A stretch of DNA of 35,843 nucleotides from VGJV01 sp964646415 (GCA_964646415.1 CAZYEL010000010.1:1-35843), one strand, 5' to 3'. Positions 7,676 to 14,306 are shown, counted from the first letter of the stretch. Program-made: numbers and translations. Notes: generated from the letters alone by a model not told the origin.

Positions 7676-8485
7676 CTAATGGCTTTGTTCATGTTCCTGC
7701 ACCGCCATTCCCGTGAATACCAGCGCAAGCATGGAGAAGATGAATGCCTGGATGAACCCCACGAACACTTCAAGGAAGAAGAACGGCACCGGAACGACGT
7801 AGGGGATAAGAAAAGAAATCACGGTGAGGAGCACTTCTCCCGCGAAAATGTTCCCGAACAAACGGAACGAGAACGAGATTATTCTAGCAATTTCCGATAC
7901 AAATTCAAGAATGCCGGTGAAGAAGGCGATAGGGGAGCCGAAGTTGACGAATTTCTTGATGTGGGGCCCTATACCGATGGCGGTGATGCCGAGGATGTTC
8001 ACCATAACCACCGTGATGAGCGCCAAGGCGAGCGTGAAGTTCAAATCGCTCGAGGGTGCGCGAAAAAGCGGCGCCGTTTCCTCACCATGAAGAAGAATTG
8101 AACCCACGCCGGGAAGAAGCCCGAACCAGTTCGAGAAGAGGACGATGATGAAGAGGGTGGCGATAAGCGGGAAGTAGCGTTCCGATTCGCGCCGTGAGCC
8201 CAAGATGCCGTCCATTACCGAAAGGATTCCTTCAATGAGAGTTTCGGCGATGTTTTGGAGCGTGCCGGGGATGAGTGCAAGGCGTTTCCGTATGAGAATG
8301 GCGCCCGCGCTCATCAGGATAAGGAGAATAAAGGAGAGGAGCACGCCGTTGGTCACCGGAAACCCGCCGACGTGGAAAAGCTTTTCCGCTTTGATGGAAA
8401 TGTGGACCCCGCTGCTTTCCGCGTGTGGTGAAGCGATGGGAACGGGAGAGGTGGTGGCGGTGCTCGTGGCGGTATCTTTGGTCAT
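7676..8485 (-). CDS. atpB: ATP synthase F0 a subunit
   Basis: The a subunit forms the two proton half-channels beside the c-ring. The 269-residue product has a polar N terminus (about 1-40, Ser/Thr/His-rich) and five to six membrane helices. It has the family block SFRLFGNIFAGE, with the essential Arg at 208. PIAFFTGILEFVSEIAR before it is also typical. It is the first gene of the operon. A TTGCGA-17-TATACT promoter lies just upstream and predicts a leader of about 18 nt. No atpI precedes it. The start at 8485 lacks a strong Shine-Dalgarno sequence. Confidence 0.95.
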   Translation of the reverse strand: MTKDTATSTATTSPVPIASPHAESSGVHISIKAEKLFHVGGFPVTNGVLLSFILLILMSAGAILIRKRLALIPGTLQNIAETLIEGILSVMDGILGSRRESERYFPLIATLFIIVLFSNWFGLLPGVGSILLHGEETAPLFRAPSSDLNFTLALALITVVMVNILGITAIGIGPHIKKFVNFGSPIAFFTGILEFVSEIARIISFSFRLFGNIFAGEVLLTVISFLIPYVVPVPFFFLEVFVGFIQAFIFSMLALVFTGMAVQEHEQSH

Positions 8486-8509
8486 GAATAAATCTGGAAA
8501 AGCGCCATT

Positions 8510-8538
8510 AGTATAAGGGTTTATTGGCGGATTCGCAA
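8510..8538 (-). promoter_or_regulatory. Promoter of the ATP synthase operon
   Basis: On the minus strand TTGCGA (8538-8533) and TATACT (8515-8510) are separated by exactly 17 bp. The predicted start of transcription is near 8503, about 18 nt before atpB. The same -35 hexamer and spacing occur in front of tRNA-Glu. Confidence 0.7.
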
Positions 8539-8604
8539 ATTTCGTCTTTACTTAGGGGCTCATGTGGTGTAGCATGAGATTGTCGTAATTTATTTTCTTT
8601 ACCT

Positions 8605-8890
8605 ATGTATATCGTAATTAAAAAGTTTAGGAGTGACGCGATTGAGAAAACAATTGAGAATGCGCGAACCGCGTTTCTTCCCGTTGTTTCCAAAATGCCG
8701 GGGTTTGTCGATTATCACGTCATTAAATAAATCGGGAGACGACACGGTTGTTTCGGTGCTGTTATTCAACTCCAAAGAGGAAGCGGATGCCTCGATTGTG
8801 ACGTCCCGGCAGTTTGTAAAAGAGAATGGCGTGGAATCCTTGTATCAGTTGCAGGAACTTATCGCGGGCGAAGTGGTGGTCAAGGGGTAG
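8605..8890 (+). pseudogene. Antibiotic biosynthesis monooxygenase (ABM)-like protein split by a +1 frameshift
   Basis: From ATG 8605 the frame encodes MYIVIKKFRSDAIEKT, then FLPVVSKMPGFVDYHVIK, and stops at TAA 8728-8730. Skipping one T at that stop (AAA-T-AAA-TCG) continues as KSGDDTVVSVLLFNSKEEAD...LIAGEVVVKG to TAG 8888-8890. Joined, the roughly 95 residues match small dimeric ABM-fold proteins from end to end (IxxxF start, PGFxxYxV middle, VSVxxFxxxEEA, GEVVV end). I infer one gene interrupted by a single-base change. Decay, a sequencing error or programmed +1 shifting at the stop are all possible. No Shine-Dalgarno sequence is seen. It is divergent from atpB. Confidence 0.7.
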
Positions 8891-9026
8891 CCCAAGGGGA
8901 ATCTCACGCGCTCGCTCCGCTCGCTTTTCAGAACCCTCGGTTCTGAATAATCTCCTACACGGGAAACCAGTCGTGGTTTCCCGACCCCATCCGCTGTTCA
9001 ATTCCCACTTGGAGCATCCGCGAAAT
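8891..9026. other. Spacer with two perfect hairpins and a partial copy of the tRNA-Glu 3' end
   Basis: TTCAGAACC/GGTTCTGAA (8927-8935/8939-8947) and GGGAAACCA/TGGTTTCCC (8961-8969/8974-8982) are perfect stems without T-tracts. 8887-8903 (GTAGCCCAAGGGGAATC) repeats the 3' end of tRNA-Glu (from 9068) with one C missing. No coding potential is seen. Confidence 0.5.
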
Positions 9027-9063
9027 AAACACAGAAACCGCCATGAAGGCGGTTTCTGTGTTT
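9027..9063 (-). terminator. Terminator of tRNA-Glu
   Basis: Arms 9027-9042 (AAACACAGAAACCGCC) and 9048-9063 form a 16-bp perfect stem with a 5-nt loop. On the minus strand the stem begins a few bases after the tRNA 3' end and finishes in GTGTTTATTT. Confidence 0.75.
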
Positions 9064-9068
9064 ATGCG

Positions 9069-9140
9069 TAGCCCCAAGGGGAATCGAACCCCTATTTACG
9101 CCGTGAAAGGGCGCCGTCCTAGCCATTAGACGATAGGGCC
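9069..9140 (-). tRNA. trnE: tRNA-Glu (anticodon UUC)
   Basis: The minus strand folds as a 72-nt cloverleaf. The acceptor is GGCCCTA/TGGGGCT (with wobble pairs), followed by discriminator A. The D arm is GTCT...AGGAC, and the anticodon stem GCGCC/GGCGT encloses CTTTCAC with anticodon TTC (complement at 9105-9107). The T arm is AGGGG-TTCGATT-CCCCT. The sequence around the anticodon (CGCCCTTTCACGGCG) is typical of bacterial tRNA-Glu. CCA is not encoded. A promoter (9154-9182) and a terminator (9027-9063) make it a stand-alone unit. Confidence 0.96.
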
Positions 9141-9153
9141 AAACAACGTTCCA

Positions 9154-9182
9154 TTTATACCGTTTTGGCGCGACATTCGCAA
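9154..9182 (-). promoter_or_regulatory. Promoter of tRNA-Glu
   Basis: TTGCGA (9182-9177) and TATAAA (9159-9154) on the minus strand are 17 bp apart and 13 bp before the mature tRNA 5' end. This is the same -35 sequence as the atp promoter. Confidence 0.7.
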
Positions 9183-9408
9183 GCATCCTTGCGCGATGAA
9201 TTGTGGGGGAGTACGCTTCGCTTCATTTGGTCGTGCCTACGGGTACGAATTTTTGTGAAGCAACAACTTAATATACAGGTATGACAGCGAAAGTTTCAGG
9301 GAAGGCGCAATGCCTTCCCTGAGCAATTTTTAAATATGTTAGAATAAACCACATAAACATAAAGGTCATTGTAATAGGTTATTGGTCATGCGTTATTAGT
9401 TAATCATC
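9183..9408 (+). other. Spacer with an intrinsic terminator and a doxX promoter candidate
   Basis: A perfect 11-bp hairpin TCAGGGAAGGC/GCCTTCCCTGA (9296-9306/9312-9322), followed by GCAATTTTT, looks like a + strand terminator, although no + strand gene lies just before it. TGTTAGAAT (9337-9345) is an extended -10 candidate for doxX. 9376-9408 carries TTATTGGTCATGCG-type microrepeats. No coding sequence is seen. Confidence 0.45.
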
Positions 9409-9816
9409 ATGTTTCCTTTACTTTCGATTTGGAGCGATTGGGGGATTCTCTTGCTGCGGGTGGTATTCGGGATTGTGTTTGTGGTGCATGGGTGGCCGAA
9501 GATTCGCAATTGGGGAGAGACGGCGAAGAATTTTGAGGCGATGGGGTTCCGGCCGGGGAATGTCCTGGGACCTGTCGTCGCCATCGTGGAGTTCTTCGGC
9601 GGTATCGCGCTCGTGGTGGGGTTGTGGACGCAGCTTGTTGCGGCGCTGCTTCTTCTTCAGTTCGTCATAATCACCATTTGGAAATTGAAGAACGGGCAAA
9701 AGTTCGTGGGCGGATGGGAATATGATTTGGTGCTTCTTGCGATTGCCGCGCTTTTCTTGGTGCTCGGCGCGGGGGCGTTTTCGTTCGACCACACGCTCAC
9801 GTTCGGAGGATTGTAG
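9409..9816 (+). CDS. DoxX-family integral membrane protein
   Basis: The 135-residue protein has four predicted membrane helices (about 11-30, 52-72, 75-92 and 106-126). It has the DoxX pattern: LLLRVVFGIVFVVHGWPKI in helix 1, then GxxPGNVLGPVVAIVEFFGGIALVVGLWT and a polar WKLKNGQKFVGGWEYDLVLLA. DoxX-like proteins are inner-membrane proteins of mostly undefined function, some linked to quinone or thiosulfate redox chemistry or oxidative-stress complexes. The His in helix 1 and the VEFFGG motif are the notable conserved features. It is a single gene with its own terminator downstream (9847-9886). ATG 9409 is the natural start, with no clear Shine-Dalgarno sequence. Confidence 0.85.
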   Translation: MFPLLSIWSDWGILLLRVVFGIVFVVHGWPKIRNWGETAKNFEAMGFRPGNVLGPVVAIVEFFGGIALVVGLWTQLVAALLLLQFVIITIWKLKNGQKFVGGWEYDLVLLAIAALFLVLGAGAFSFDHTLTFGGL

Positions 9817-9846
9817 GGGGAGTAAGTAGAGAGTAGAAAGTAGTGG

Positions 9847-9886
9847 AACGAACGGGTTCCGCGCAAGCGGGACTTGTTCGTTTTTT
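9847..9886 (+). terminator. Terminator after doxX
   Basis: AACGAAC (9847-9853) pairs with GTTCGTT (9876-9882). The inner segments pair with G-U help around a GCAA tetraloop, and a T-run follows. The flanks 9822-9844 and 9899-9940 are GTAGAGAGTAGAAAGTAG and ACTACATACTACTTAC microrepeats. Confidence 0.8.
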
Positions 9887-9945
9887 AGTGTGCTTGCGCA
9901 CTGCTCACTACTTACTACATACTACATACTACTTACTTTTCTCCT

Positions 9946-11625
9946 ATGCTTCGTTTTTTCGAAACTATCCCGGGGATGCTTGCCTGGGGAACCATTGCGG
10001 GGCTTATCGGCGGCGCATATTTCTTTCCCCGTACAATAGGCATTTTTGTGGTGCTCTTCGATGTGTATTGGTTTCTGAAGTCCGTGTACCTCGCAATCCA
10101 TATGCGAACCGCGTTTTCGAAGATGGGCGAGAATCTCAAGGTGGACTGGCGCGCCGAGCTTGAAAAGCTCGGCAACGATGGCAATAACAATAACAATGAC
10201 AATGACAGTCGTCGTCATAGTCATGGGCTATCGTCCGTTCCGCATTGGCGGAACGTCCGCCACCTCGTCATTTTCCCCATGTACCGCGAGCCCTACGAAG
10301 TGGTGCGCGAAAGTTTTGCCAGTCTGTCGAAAACAACGTACCCGAAGGAAAAAATATTCGTTGTGCTTGCGACGGAGGAGCGGGCGGACTTGCCCGCCGG
10401 AGCTTCAGCGAAGGCGGGGGAGGCGGCGCGCCGCATTGCGCAGGAGTTCGGGGGTTGCTTCGGGAAACTGCTCGTGACGGTGCATCCTTCCGGCCTTCCC
10501 GGAGAAATTCCGGGAAAGGGTTCAAACATTGCGTGGGCGGCCCGGCGTGCGAAAGAGGAGCTATTAGACCCACTCTTTCGCGCGAAGAATGAAAATGAGC
10601 ATGAGGATGCTCATTCTCATTCTCCAGAATGGTGCTACCGCAACATTCTGGTTTCCGCTTTCGATATCGACACGCAGGCGCCGCCCGATTATTTTGCACG
10701 GCTCACGCACGCCTTTCTCACTGCGAAGGACCCGCTCCGCGCGATTTATCAGCCTATTCCGCTTTTTACCAATAATATTTACCAGGCGCCGCTCCTCGCG
10801 CGCGTGGTGGCATTCTCCGCGACGTTCTGGCAAATGATGCAGCAGGCGCGCCCCGAGCGGCTTACCACATTTTCCTCCCAGTCGGTGCCGCTGCCGGTGC
10901 TTGAGGACGTCGGATTTTGGGACCGCTCGGTGGTTTCCGAAGATTCGCGGATATTCTGGCAGGCGTATCTCCGCTACGGCGGGGACTTCCGGGTGGAGCC
11001 GCTGCATTTCCCGGTGATGATGGATGCGAATGTGGCGCCCACGTTTTGGGGGACGATGCGGAATGTATACCTCCAGCAGCGGCGGTGGGGATGGGGAGTA
11101 GAAAATGTACCCTATGTATTAAGCGGATTTTTCCAATCTAAGGCAATCCGATTGCCTAATATTAGGCAATCCGATTGCCTTAATATTGTCCCGCGAGAGA
11201 AGAAACTATACTGGACGTTTAATATGCTTGAAGGGTTTCATTCGTGGGCGACGAATGTACTCATCATCTTTTTCTTGGGGTGGCTCCCCACGCTCATTGG
11301 CGGCGCGGAGTTCCGCACGACTTTGCTTTCGTACAGTATCCCGAGCGTAACGCGGATACTGATGTTCGTTGCAATGATAAGCGTGGTGACCGCCGCGACG
11401 TTAAGCGTTTCCCTCTTGCCGCCTCGTCCCGTGTGGTTCCGCCGGAGGCACATGACGCTTTTCCTTCTCGAGTGGTGGTGCATGCCGTTTACGCTCATCC
11501 TTTTCGGTGCGATACCTGCGCTCGAAGCGCAGACGCGGTTGATGCTGGGAGGAAAATACAGACTGGGATTTTGGGTAACCCCAAAGACTCGGGATATGGG
11601 ATATGGAATGTTGAATATGGAATAA
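9946..11625 (+). CDS. Membrane GT2-family glycosyltransferase with repeat-derived insertions
   Basis: The protein is a processive-type inverting glycosyltransferase predicted to polymerise or transfer sugars at the inner face of the membrane for surface polysaccharide. The 559 residues begin with two membrane helices (about 10-48). The catalytic domain shows HLVIFPMYREP (106-115), GKGSNIAWAAR (190-200), DID at 240-242 (sugar-nucleotide/metal site), SEDSR at 331-335 (catalytic base region) and QQRRW at 377-381, as in cellulose-synthase-like enzymes. Several C-terminal helices follow. Four inserts come from repeat DNA: NDGNNNNNDNDSRRHSHG (77-94), ADLPAGASAKAG (147-158), KNENEHEDAHSHS (214-226) and KAIRLPNIRQSDCLNI (399-414). 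The last codons (RDMGYGMLNME) are also low-complexity DNA. The pseudopilin follows after 25 bp. The substrate is unknown. Confidence 0.88.
   Translation: MLRFFETIPGMLAWGTIAGLIGGAYFFPRTIGIFVVLFDVYWFLKSVYLAIHMRTAFSKMGENLKVDWRAELEKLGNDGNNNNNDNDSRRHSHGLSSVPHWRNVRHLVIFPMYREPYEVVRESFASLSKTTYPKEKIFVVLATEERADLPAGASAKAGEAARRIAQEFGGCFGKLLVTVHPSGLPGEIPGKGSNIAWAARRAKEELLDPLFRAKNENEHEDAHSHSPEWCYRNILVSAFDIDTQAPPDYFARLTHAFLTAKDPLRAIYQPIPLFTNNIYQAPLLARVVAFSATFWQMMQQARPERLTTFSSQSVPLPVLEDVGFWDRSVVSEDSRIFWQAYLRYGGDFRVEPLHFPVMMDANVAPTFWGTMRNVYLQQRRWGWGVENVPYVLSGFFQSKAIRLPNIRQSDCLNIVPREKKLYWTFNMLEGFHSWATNVLIIFFLGWLPTLIGGAEFRTTLLSYSIPSVTRILMFVAMISVVTAATLSVSLLPPRPVWFRRRHMTLFLLEWWCMPFTLILFGAIPALEAQTRLMLGGKYRLGFWVTPKTRDMGYGMLNME
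10177..10224. repeat. Translated AATAACAATGAC microrepeat in the glycosyltransferase gene
   Basis: GATGGCAATAACAATAACAAT, then GACAATGACAGTCGTCGTC, encode an Asn/Asp-rich run ending in RRHSHG. A similar string in recG (33905-33960) encodes YGNNNDQNPSHRHSHP. Untranslated relatives lie at 7637-7662 and 14154-14180. Confidence 0.65.
10389..10418. repeat. Palindromic element (type B) in the glycosyltransferase gene
   Basis: CTTGCCCGCCGGAGCTTCAG, then CGAAGGCGGG, is preceded by GGGCGGA. It is the same family as 688-722 in tsaD. It encodes DLPAGASAKAG between the first and second conserved blocks of the enzyme. Confidence 0.65.
10587..10622. repeat. In-frame hairpin in the glycosyltransferase gene
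   Basis: GAATGAAAATGAGCAT (10587-10602) and ATGCTCATTCTCATTC (10607-10622) pair with one mismatch around GAGG. It encodes NENEHEDAHSHS, a charged insert just before the DID motif region. Confidence 0.65.
11139..11182. repeat. Tandem palindrome with TCCGA core in the glycosyltransferase gene
   Basis: AGGCAATCCGATTGCCT occurs twice (11141-11157 and 11164-11180) as an inverted doublet. The single palindrome at 34183-34205 in recG (AGGAAGTCCGACTTCCT) has the same TTAGG...TCCGA...CCTAA layout with compensating arm changes. It is read in frame. Confidence 0.75.
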
Positions 11626-11650
11626 GGGTAGAGAATGATAGAATATAAAG

Positions 11651-12511
11651 GTGAGAGGCCACATTCCACATTCCATATTCCACATCCTGCATCCTCGCGC
11701 CCGCTCGCGCGCAGGCTTCACCATCTTCGAGCTCATTATCTTCGCGGCGGTGTTGTCGCTTGTCGTTGTGGCGTTTCTCGCCATTCTTGTGTCGGTGACG
11801 CGCGTGCACGTGCGCCAGTCCGCGGCGGCGGAAGTGAATCAGCAGAGCCAGTTTCTTCTCCAGACTATTCAGTATCATGTGGAGCAGGCGAGCTTCATCG
11901 AGCTTGAGGAGAATGTGGTGACCAGCACGCTGAAGCTCCGGATGTCGGCGTCTTCATCCGACCCCACGTATATTTATCTCGCGGCAAACGTTATATACCT
12001 CAAACAAACCGACGGCGGCGAGGCGCAGCCCCTTACGTCAAACAAGGTAACGGTGTCGGACCTTGCGTTCACGAAACGCGTCCACGCGCGCGCCGCCGAT
12101 TCGGTGAGCGTGAACTTTACCATCGCGTACAATACCCAGAATGTGGGAGAGCGGTTTTCGCAGACTCTGAACACTGCGATTGCCCGCGTGAATGCCGCGA
12201 CCTTCGACTCGAATCTTATTCCGTCGTCGACCGCCACGTACGACGTGGGCGTCACGTCGCAGGTATGGCGTTCGGTGAACAACGTGCTCTATTTCAGCGG
12301 CTCGAATGTGGGCGTGGGCATCTCGAGTCCCGGGCAGACGCTTGAGGTGAACGGGGGAGTCCGCTTAAACACTACTACCTCAAAACCTACTTGCGACTCG
12401 ACCCAGCGGGGTACTTTTTGGGTAACCCAGTCGGCAGGCGGAGTCAAAGATTCGGTGCAGGTGTGTGCTAAAGATGCTGCGGACGCTTATGCGTGGAGAA
12501 CGATATATTGA
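11651..12511 (+). CDS. Type IV pseudopilin-like protein with a C-terminal beta module
   Basis: Pseudopilins are processed by prepilin peptidase and assemble into type II secretion or type IV pilus-like fibres at the membrane. The N terminus RSRAG|FTIFELIIFAAVLSLVVVAFLAIL carries the cleavage motif (G22|F23) and Glu at +5 (E27), then a hydrophobic helix. A GspJ/PulJ-like middle follows (QQSQFLLQTIQYHVEQASFI...). The 286-residue protein is extended at the C terminus by YDVGVTSQVWRSVNNVLYFSG-type strands, the NVGVGISSPGQTLEVNGG module found many times in the giant protein, and a Cys-containing tail. The start is uncertain. GTG 11651 is open, but the first 15 codons lie in a CATTCCACATTCC microrepeat. 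It follows the glycosyltransferase by 25 bp. No pilus motor or peptidase gene is nearby. Confidence 0.8.
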   Translation: MRGHIPHSIFHILHPRARSRAGFTIFELIIFAAVLSLVVVAFLAILVSVTRVHVRQSAAAEVNQQSQFLLQTIQYHVEQASFIELEENVVTSTLKLRMSASSSDPTYIYLAANVIYLKQTDGGEAQPLTSNKVTVSDLAFTKRVHARAADSVSVNFTIAYNTQNVGERFSQTLNTAIARVNAATFDSNLIPSSTATYDVGVTSQVWRSVNNVLYFSGSNVGVGISSPGQTLEVNGGVRLNTTTSKPTCDSTQRGTFWVTQSAGGVKDSVQVCAKDAADAYAWRTIY

Positions 12512-12726
12512 TTCAAGCATTAGGGATGAAGTGTCAGGTATCAAGCGTCAGTTTAAAACCGGTAATTGAAAATTTAAGCGGAGCATGTGGATAAGCGTAT
12601 GCCCATTTCCTCAAAACATAATTAGCTTAAAATCTCGAGTTTTTAGGATGCTATTATGTCATGAAAGGGGAGGTGTGGATAAGTGCTTCTTTGCACACGG
12701 CATTCTTTCGGTTTAGAATTTAAACT
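12512..12726 (+). promoter_or_regulatory. Spacer with promoter of the first cupredoxin-like gene and two DnaA-box-like sites
   Basis: TTGCAC (12691-12696) and TAGAAT (12714-12719) are 17 bp apart. Transcription would begin at about 12726, next to the ATG at 12727, so the mRNA may be leaderless. TGTGGATAAG occurs twice (12586-12595 and 12674-12683) and matches the DnaA-box consensus TGTGGATAA. The AT-rich DNA between them holds no gene. Confidence 0.55.
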
Positions 12727-13305
12727 ATGAGCAACAAGAAACCTTTAATCGCCGCAGTCGTGGGTGTGATCGTAATTATTATTGTGGTCGTCATCGCAGT
12801 TTCTTTGAAACCGTCCGGTCAGCCGTCGGTGGGAGGAGGGACGGGCGCAGGAACTGTGCCTGTTGGAGGGGCAGGGCCGGCGCAGTTGCCGCTTGGCGCT
12901 TCAACTCGGACGTCGGCTCCGCAGGATGCGGTAGCTCCGACAGAAAATGCCACAAGTCTTCCCGCTAATATCGCTGTGCCAAAAACGACTGCTCCTGCAA
13001 ATGCCGCCAACACGGCAACCTTCCGAAGCTATGATATTAAAGTGAATGGCGGGAAATATATTCCGGACACTATAATCGTGAATCAGAAAGACACAGTGCA
13101 CATAAATTTCACGGCGGTTGACCGAGATTATGATTTTACGCAAACGGATTACGGTTTTAAGTCTCCACTTCCGAAAGGCGAAACAAAAGTGGTCGAGTTC
13201 GGAGCGTCGGGACAAGGAGACTTCACGTTCTATTGTTCGGTATGTGGCGGACCGGAAAAAGGGCCCCAGGGACATCTCGTGGTAACCGCGCCGAAGAAAC
13301 CATAA
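12727..13305 (+). CDS. Membrane-anchored cupredoxin-like protein A
   Basis: The 192-residue protein has one N-terminal membrane helix (about 7-27) and a Pro/Ala/Gly/Thr-rich linker (28-97). A single cupredoxin-like beta domain follows (98-190), facing outward. The core reads FRSYDIKVNGGKYIPDTIIVNQKDTV...INFTAVDRDYDF, then GDFTFYCSVCGGPEKGPQGH. Potential ligands are C170, C173 and H183 (C-x2-C-x9-H). The position where cupredoxins usually have the first His (DxxHxF) is Tyr135. Two paralogues at 14307 and 28190 share all these features. Copper binding or electron transfer is possible but unproven, because the ligand set differs from both blue copper and CuA patterns. It has its own near-leaderless promoter. 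Confidence 0.8.
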   Translation: MSNKKPLIAAVVGVIVIIIVVVIAVSLKPSGQPSVGGGTGAGTVPVGGAGPAQLPLGASTRTSAPQDAVAPTENATSLPANIAVPKTTAPANAANTATFRSYDIKVNGGKYIPDTIIVNQKDTVHINFTAVDRDYDFTQTDYGFKSPLPKGETKVVEFGASGQGDFTFYCSVCGGPEKGPQGHLVVTAPKKP

Positions 13306-13405
13306 TAAACACAGAAAAGGGAGCAGAAAATAGAAGTAAAAAATCGCAACCGCATTCGAATCCATTCTATTTTCTATATTTTTGTTTTCTAGTTCCTGAA
13401 ATGCC

Positions 13406-13972
13406 ATGCCCCGCTATAAAATTCCCCAAGAACAAAAAGTCGAATTGGAACAGCAGCTCCACCCCGACCGAAGCGTCGGGGCAGAAAGTCATAAGTCAAG
13501 CCATGCATCAAATTCTATGTCCAAGCGTTTTGCCGTTAGCATCATAGCGATTGTCGTGGTGTTGGTGCTTCTCGGCGTTTGGGCGGGTTCGTTCCTCGCC
13601 GGTTCAAAGCAGACGGGAGCGTCCGGCTACACGGCGGTCTTTCTCACGAGCGGCGACGTGTACTTCGGGAAACTTTCATGGTTCCCGTGGCCGAAGCTCA
13701 CGAAGGCGTGGTTCTTACAGCGGAGCGTTGACCAGCAGAATCAGCCGCAATTGGGACTTGCGCCGTTCTCCTCCGTATTCTGGGGACCCGCCGGCGACCT
13801 GTTTTTGAATCCGAAGCAGATTCTCTTCTGGGCGCCGATTGCCGCCGACAGTTCGGTTGCAAAGGCGATAGGGAATCCCGCATCCGTCCGCCAGCAGGCG
13901 CCGCAGGAGCAGGGAGGCCAGCCGCAGGAGCAGAGTCAGACGACCCCTCCGCCCGCAGAGGTGAAGAAGTAA
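13406..13972 (+). CDS. Single-pass membrane protein of unknown function
   Basis: The 188-residue product has a polar N terminus, one membrane helix (about 41-65, FAVSIIAIVVVLVLLGVWAGSFL) and an outward domain GYTAVFLTSGDVYFGKLSWFPWPK. It continues LAPFSSVFWGPAGDLFLNPKQILFWAPIA and ends in a Gln/Pro-rich tail. The Trp/Phe-rich middle looks conserved in style, but I cannot name a family with certainty. A second start at 13517 (MSKRFAVSII) would remove 37 residues, among them HPDRSVGA, which is encoded by a small palindrome (CCCCGAC/GTCGGGG, 13462-13481). It follows cupredoxin-like A by 100 bp, a spacer filled with AGAAAATAGAAGTAAAAAATC microrepeats, and probably shares its transcript. Confidence 0.75.
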   Translation: MPRYKIPQEQKVELEQQLHPDRSVGAESHKSSHASNSMSKRFAVSIIAIVVVLVLLGVWAGSFLAGSKQTGASGYTAVFLTSGDVYFGKLSWFPWPKLTKAWFLQRSVDQQNQPQLGLAPFSSVFWGPAGDLFLNPKQILFWAPIAADSSVAKAIGNPASVRQQAPQEQGGQPQEQSQTTPPPAEVKK

Positions 13973-14008
13973 TTTTCGCGGATAGGGGAAATTAATATGC
14001 GATATGCG

Positions 14009-14038
14009 AAACCCGACTTCCCTAGGGAAGTCGGGTTT
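14009..14038 (+). terminator. Perfect 30-bp palindrome, probable terminator
   Basis: The half-site AAACCCGACTTCCCT is mirrored exactly around 14023/14024 and followed by CCTGGTTTTAG. It lies 37 bp after the gene ending at 13972. The arms GACTTCC/GGAAGTC resemble the TCCGA-core palindromes in recG and the glycosyltransferase gene, so it may be a member of that repeat family. Confidence 0.6.
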
Positions 14039-14203
14039 CCTGGTTTTAGTGCTGATACTCCTTCTATTTCCGCAGCCTTGCTTTCCGTTCGAGTGTCATT
14101 TTTTCTTTGCGGGCATACGTTCATTATATGAAGGCGGGCAAGGGAGTCAGTCGTCATTACCGTCATGGTTATTGTCATTGTGTGCGCGAGAGGCGCGGCA
14201 CTC

Positions 14204-14249
14204 TTGTCCACAGCTTCAAAATGTGTCGCTTGTTATACTTAAAAAGTAT
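14204..14249 (+). promoter_or_regulatory. Duplicated promoter block, copy 1 (before cupredoxin-like B)
   Basis: The 37 bp from TTGTCCACAGCTTC to CTTGTTATACTT (14204-14240) recur exactly at 15167-15203. TGTTATACT (14231-14239) is an extended -10. ATACTT-AAA-AAGTAT (14235-14249) is a palindrome over it and could be an operator. TTGTCCACA is one mismatch from a DnaA box. The predicted leader to ATG 14307 is about 60 nt. Confidence 0.6.
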
Positions 14250-14306
14250 TCGTGTGGCGTAGCTACCGCGAATTCATGCCGTTCCAAAAATAATTCCATA
14301 AAATCC

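Noticed and set aside
8508..8693. Minus-strand frame of 61 codons in front of atpB, with a hydrophobic stretch that could be taken for AtpI
   Set aside because: It overlaps the atp promoter and the better-supported ABM-like gene on the other strand, and shows no AtpI pattern.
8911..9015. Possible + strand tRNA, because GTTCAATTCCCAC resembles a T loop
   Set aside because: No T stem, anticodon arm or acceptor partner can be formed. The region consists of separate simple hairpins.
9250..9331. Possible small RNA ending at the orphan terminator 9296-9322
   Set aside because: No promoter with acceptable spacing was found. A TATACA box lacks a suitable -35, and the transcript would be only about 45 nt.
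14004..14306. Upstream in-frame extension of cupredoxin-like B
   Set aside because: It crosses a perfect palindrome, microrepeats and a duplicated promoter block. The ATG at 14307 gives the same N-terminal layout as the paralogues.
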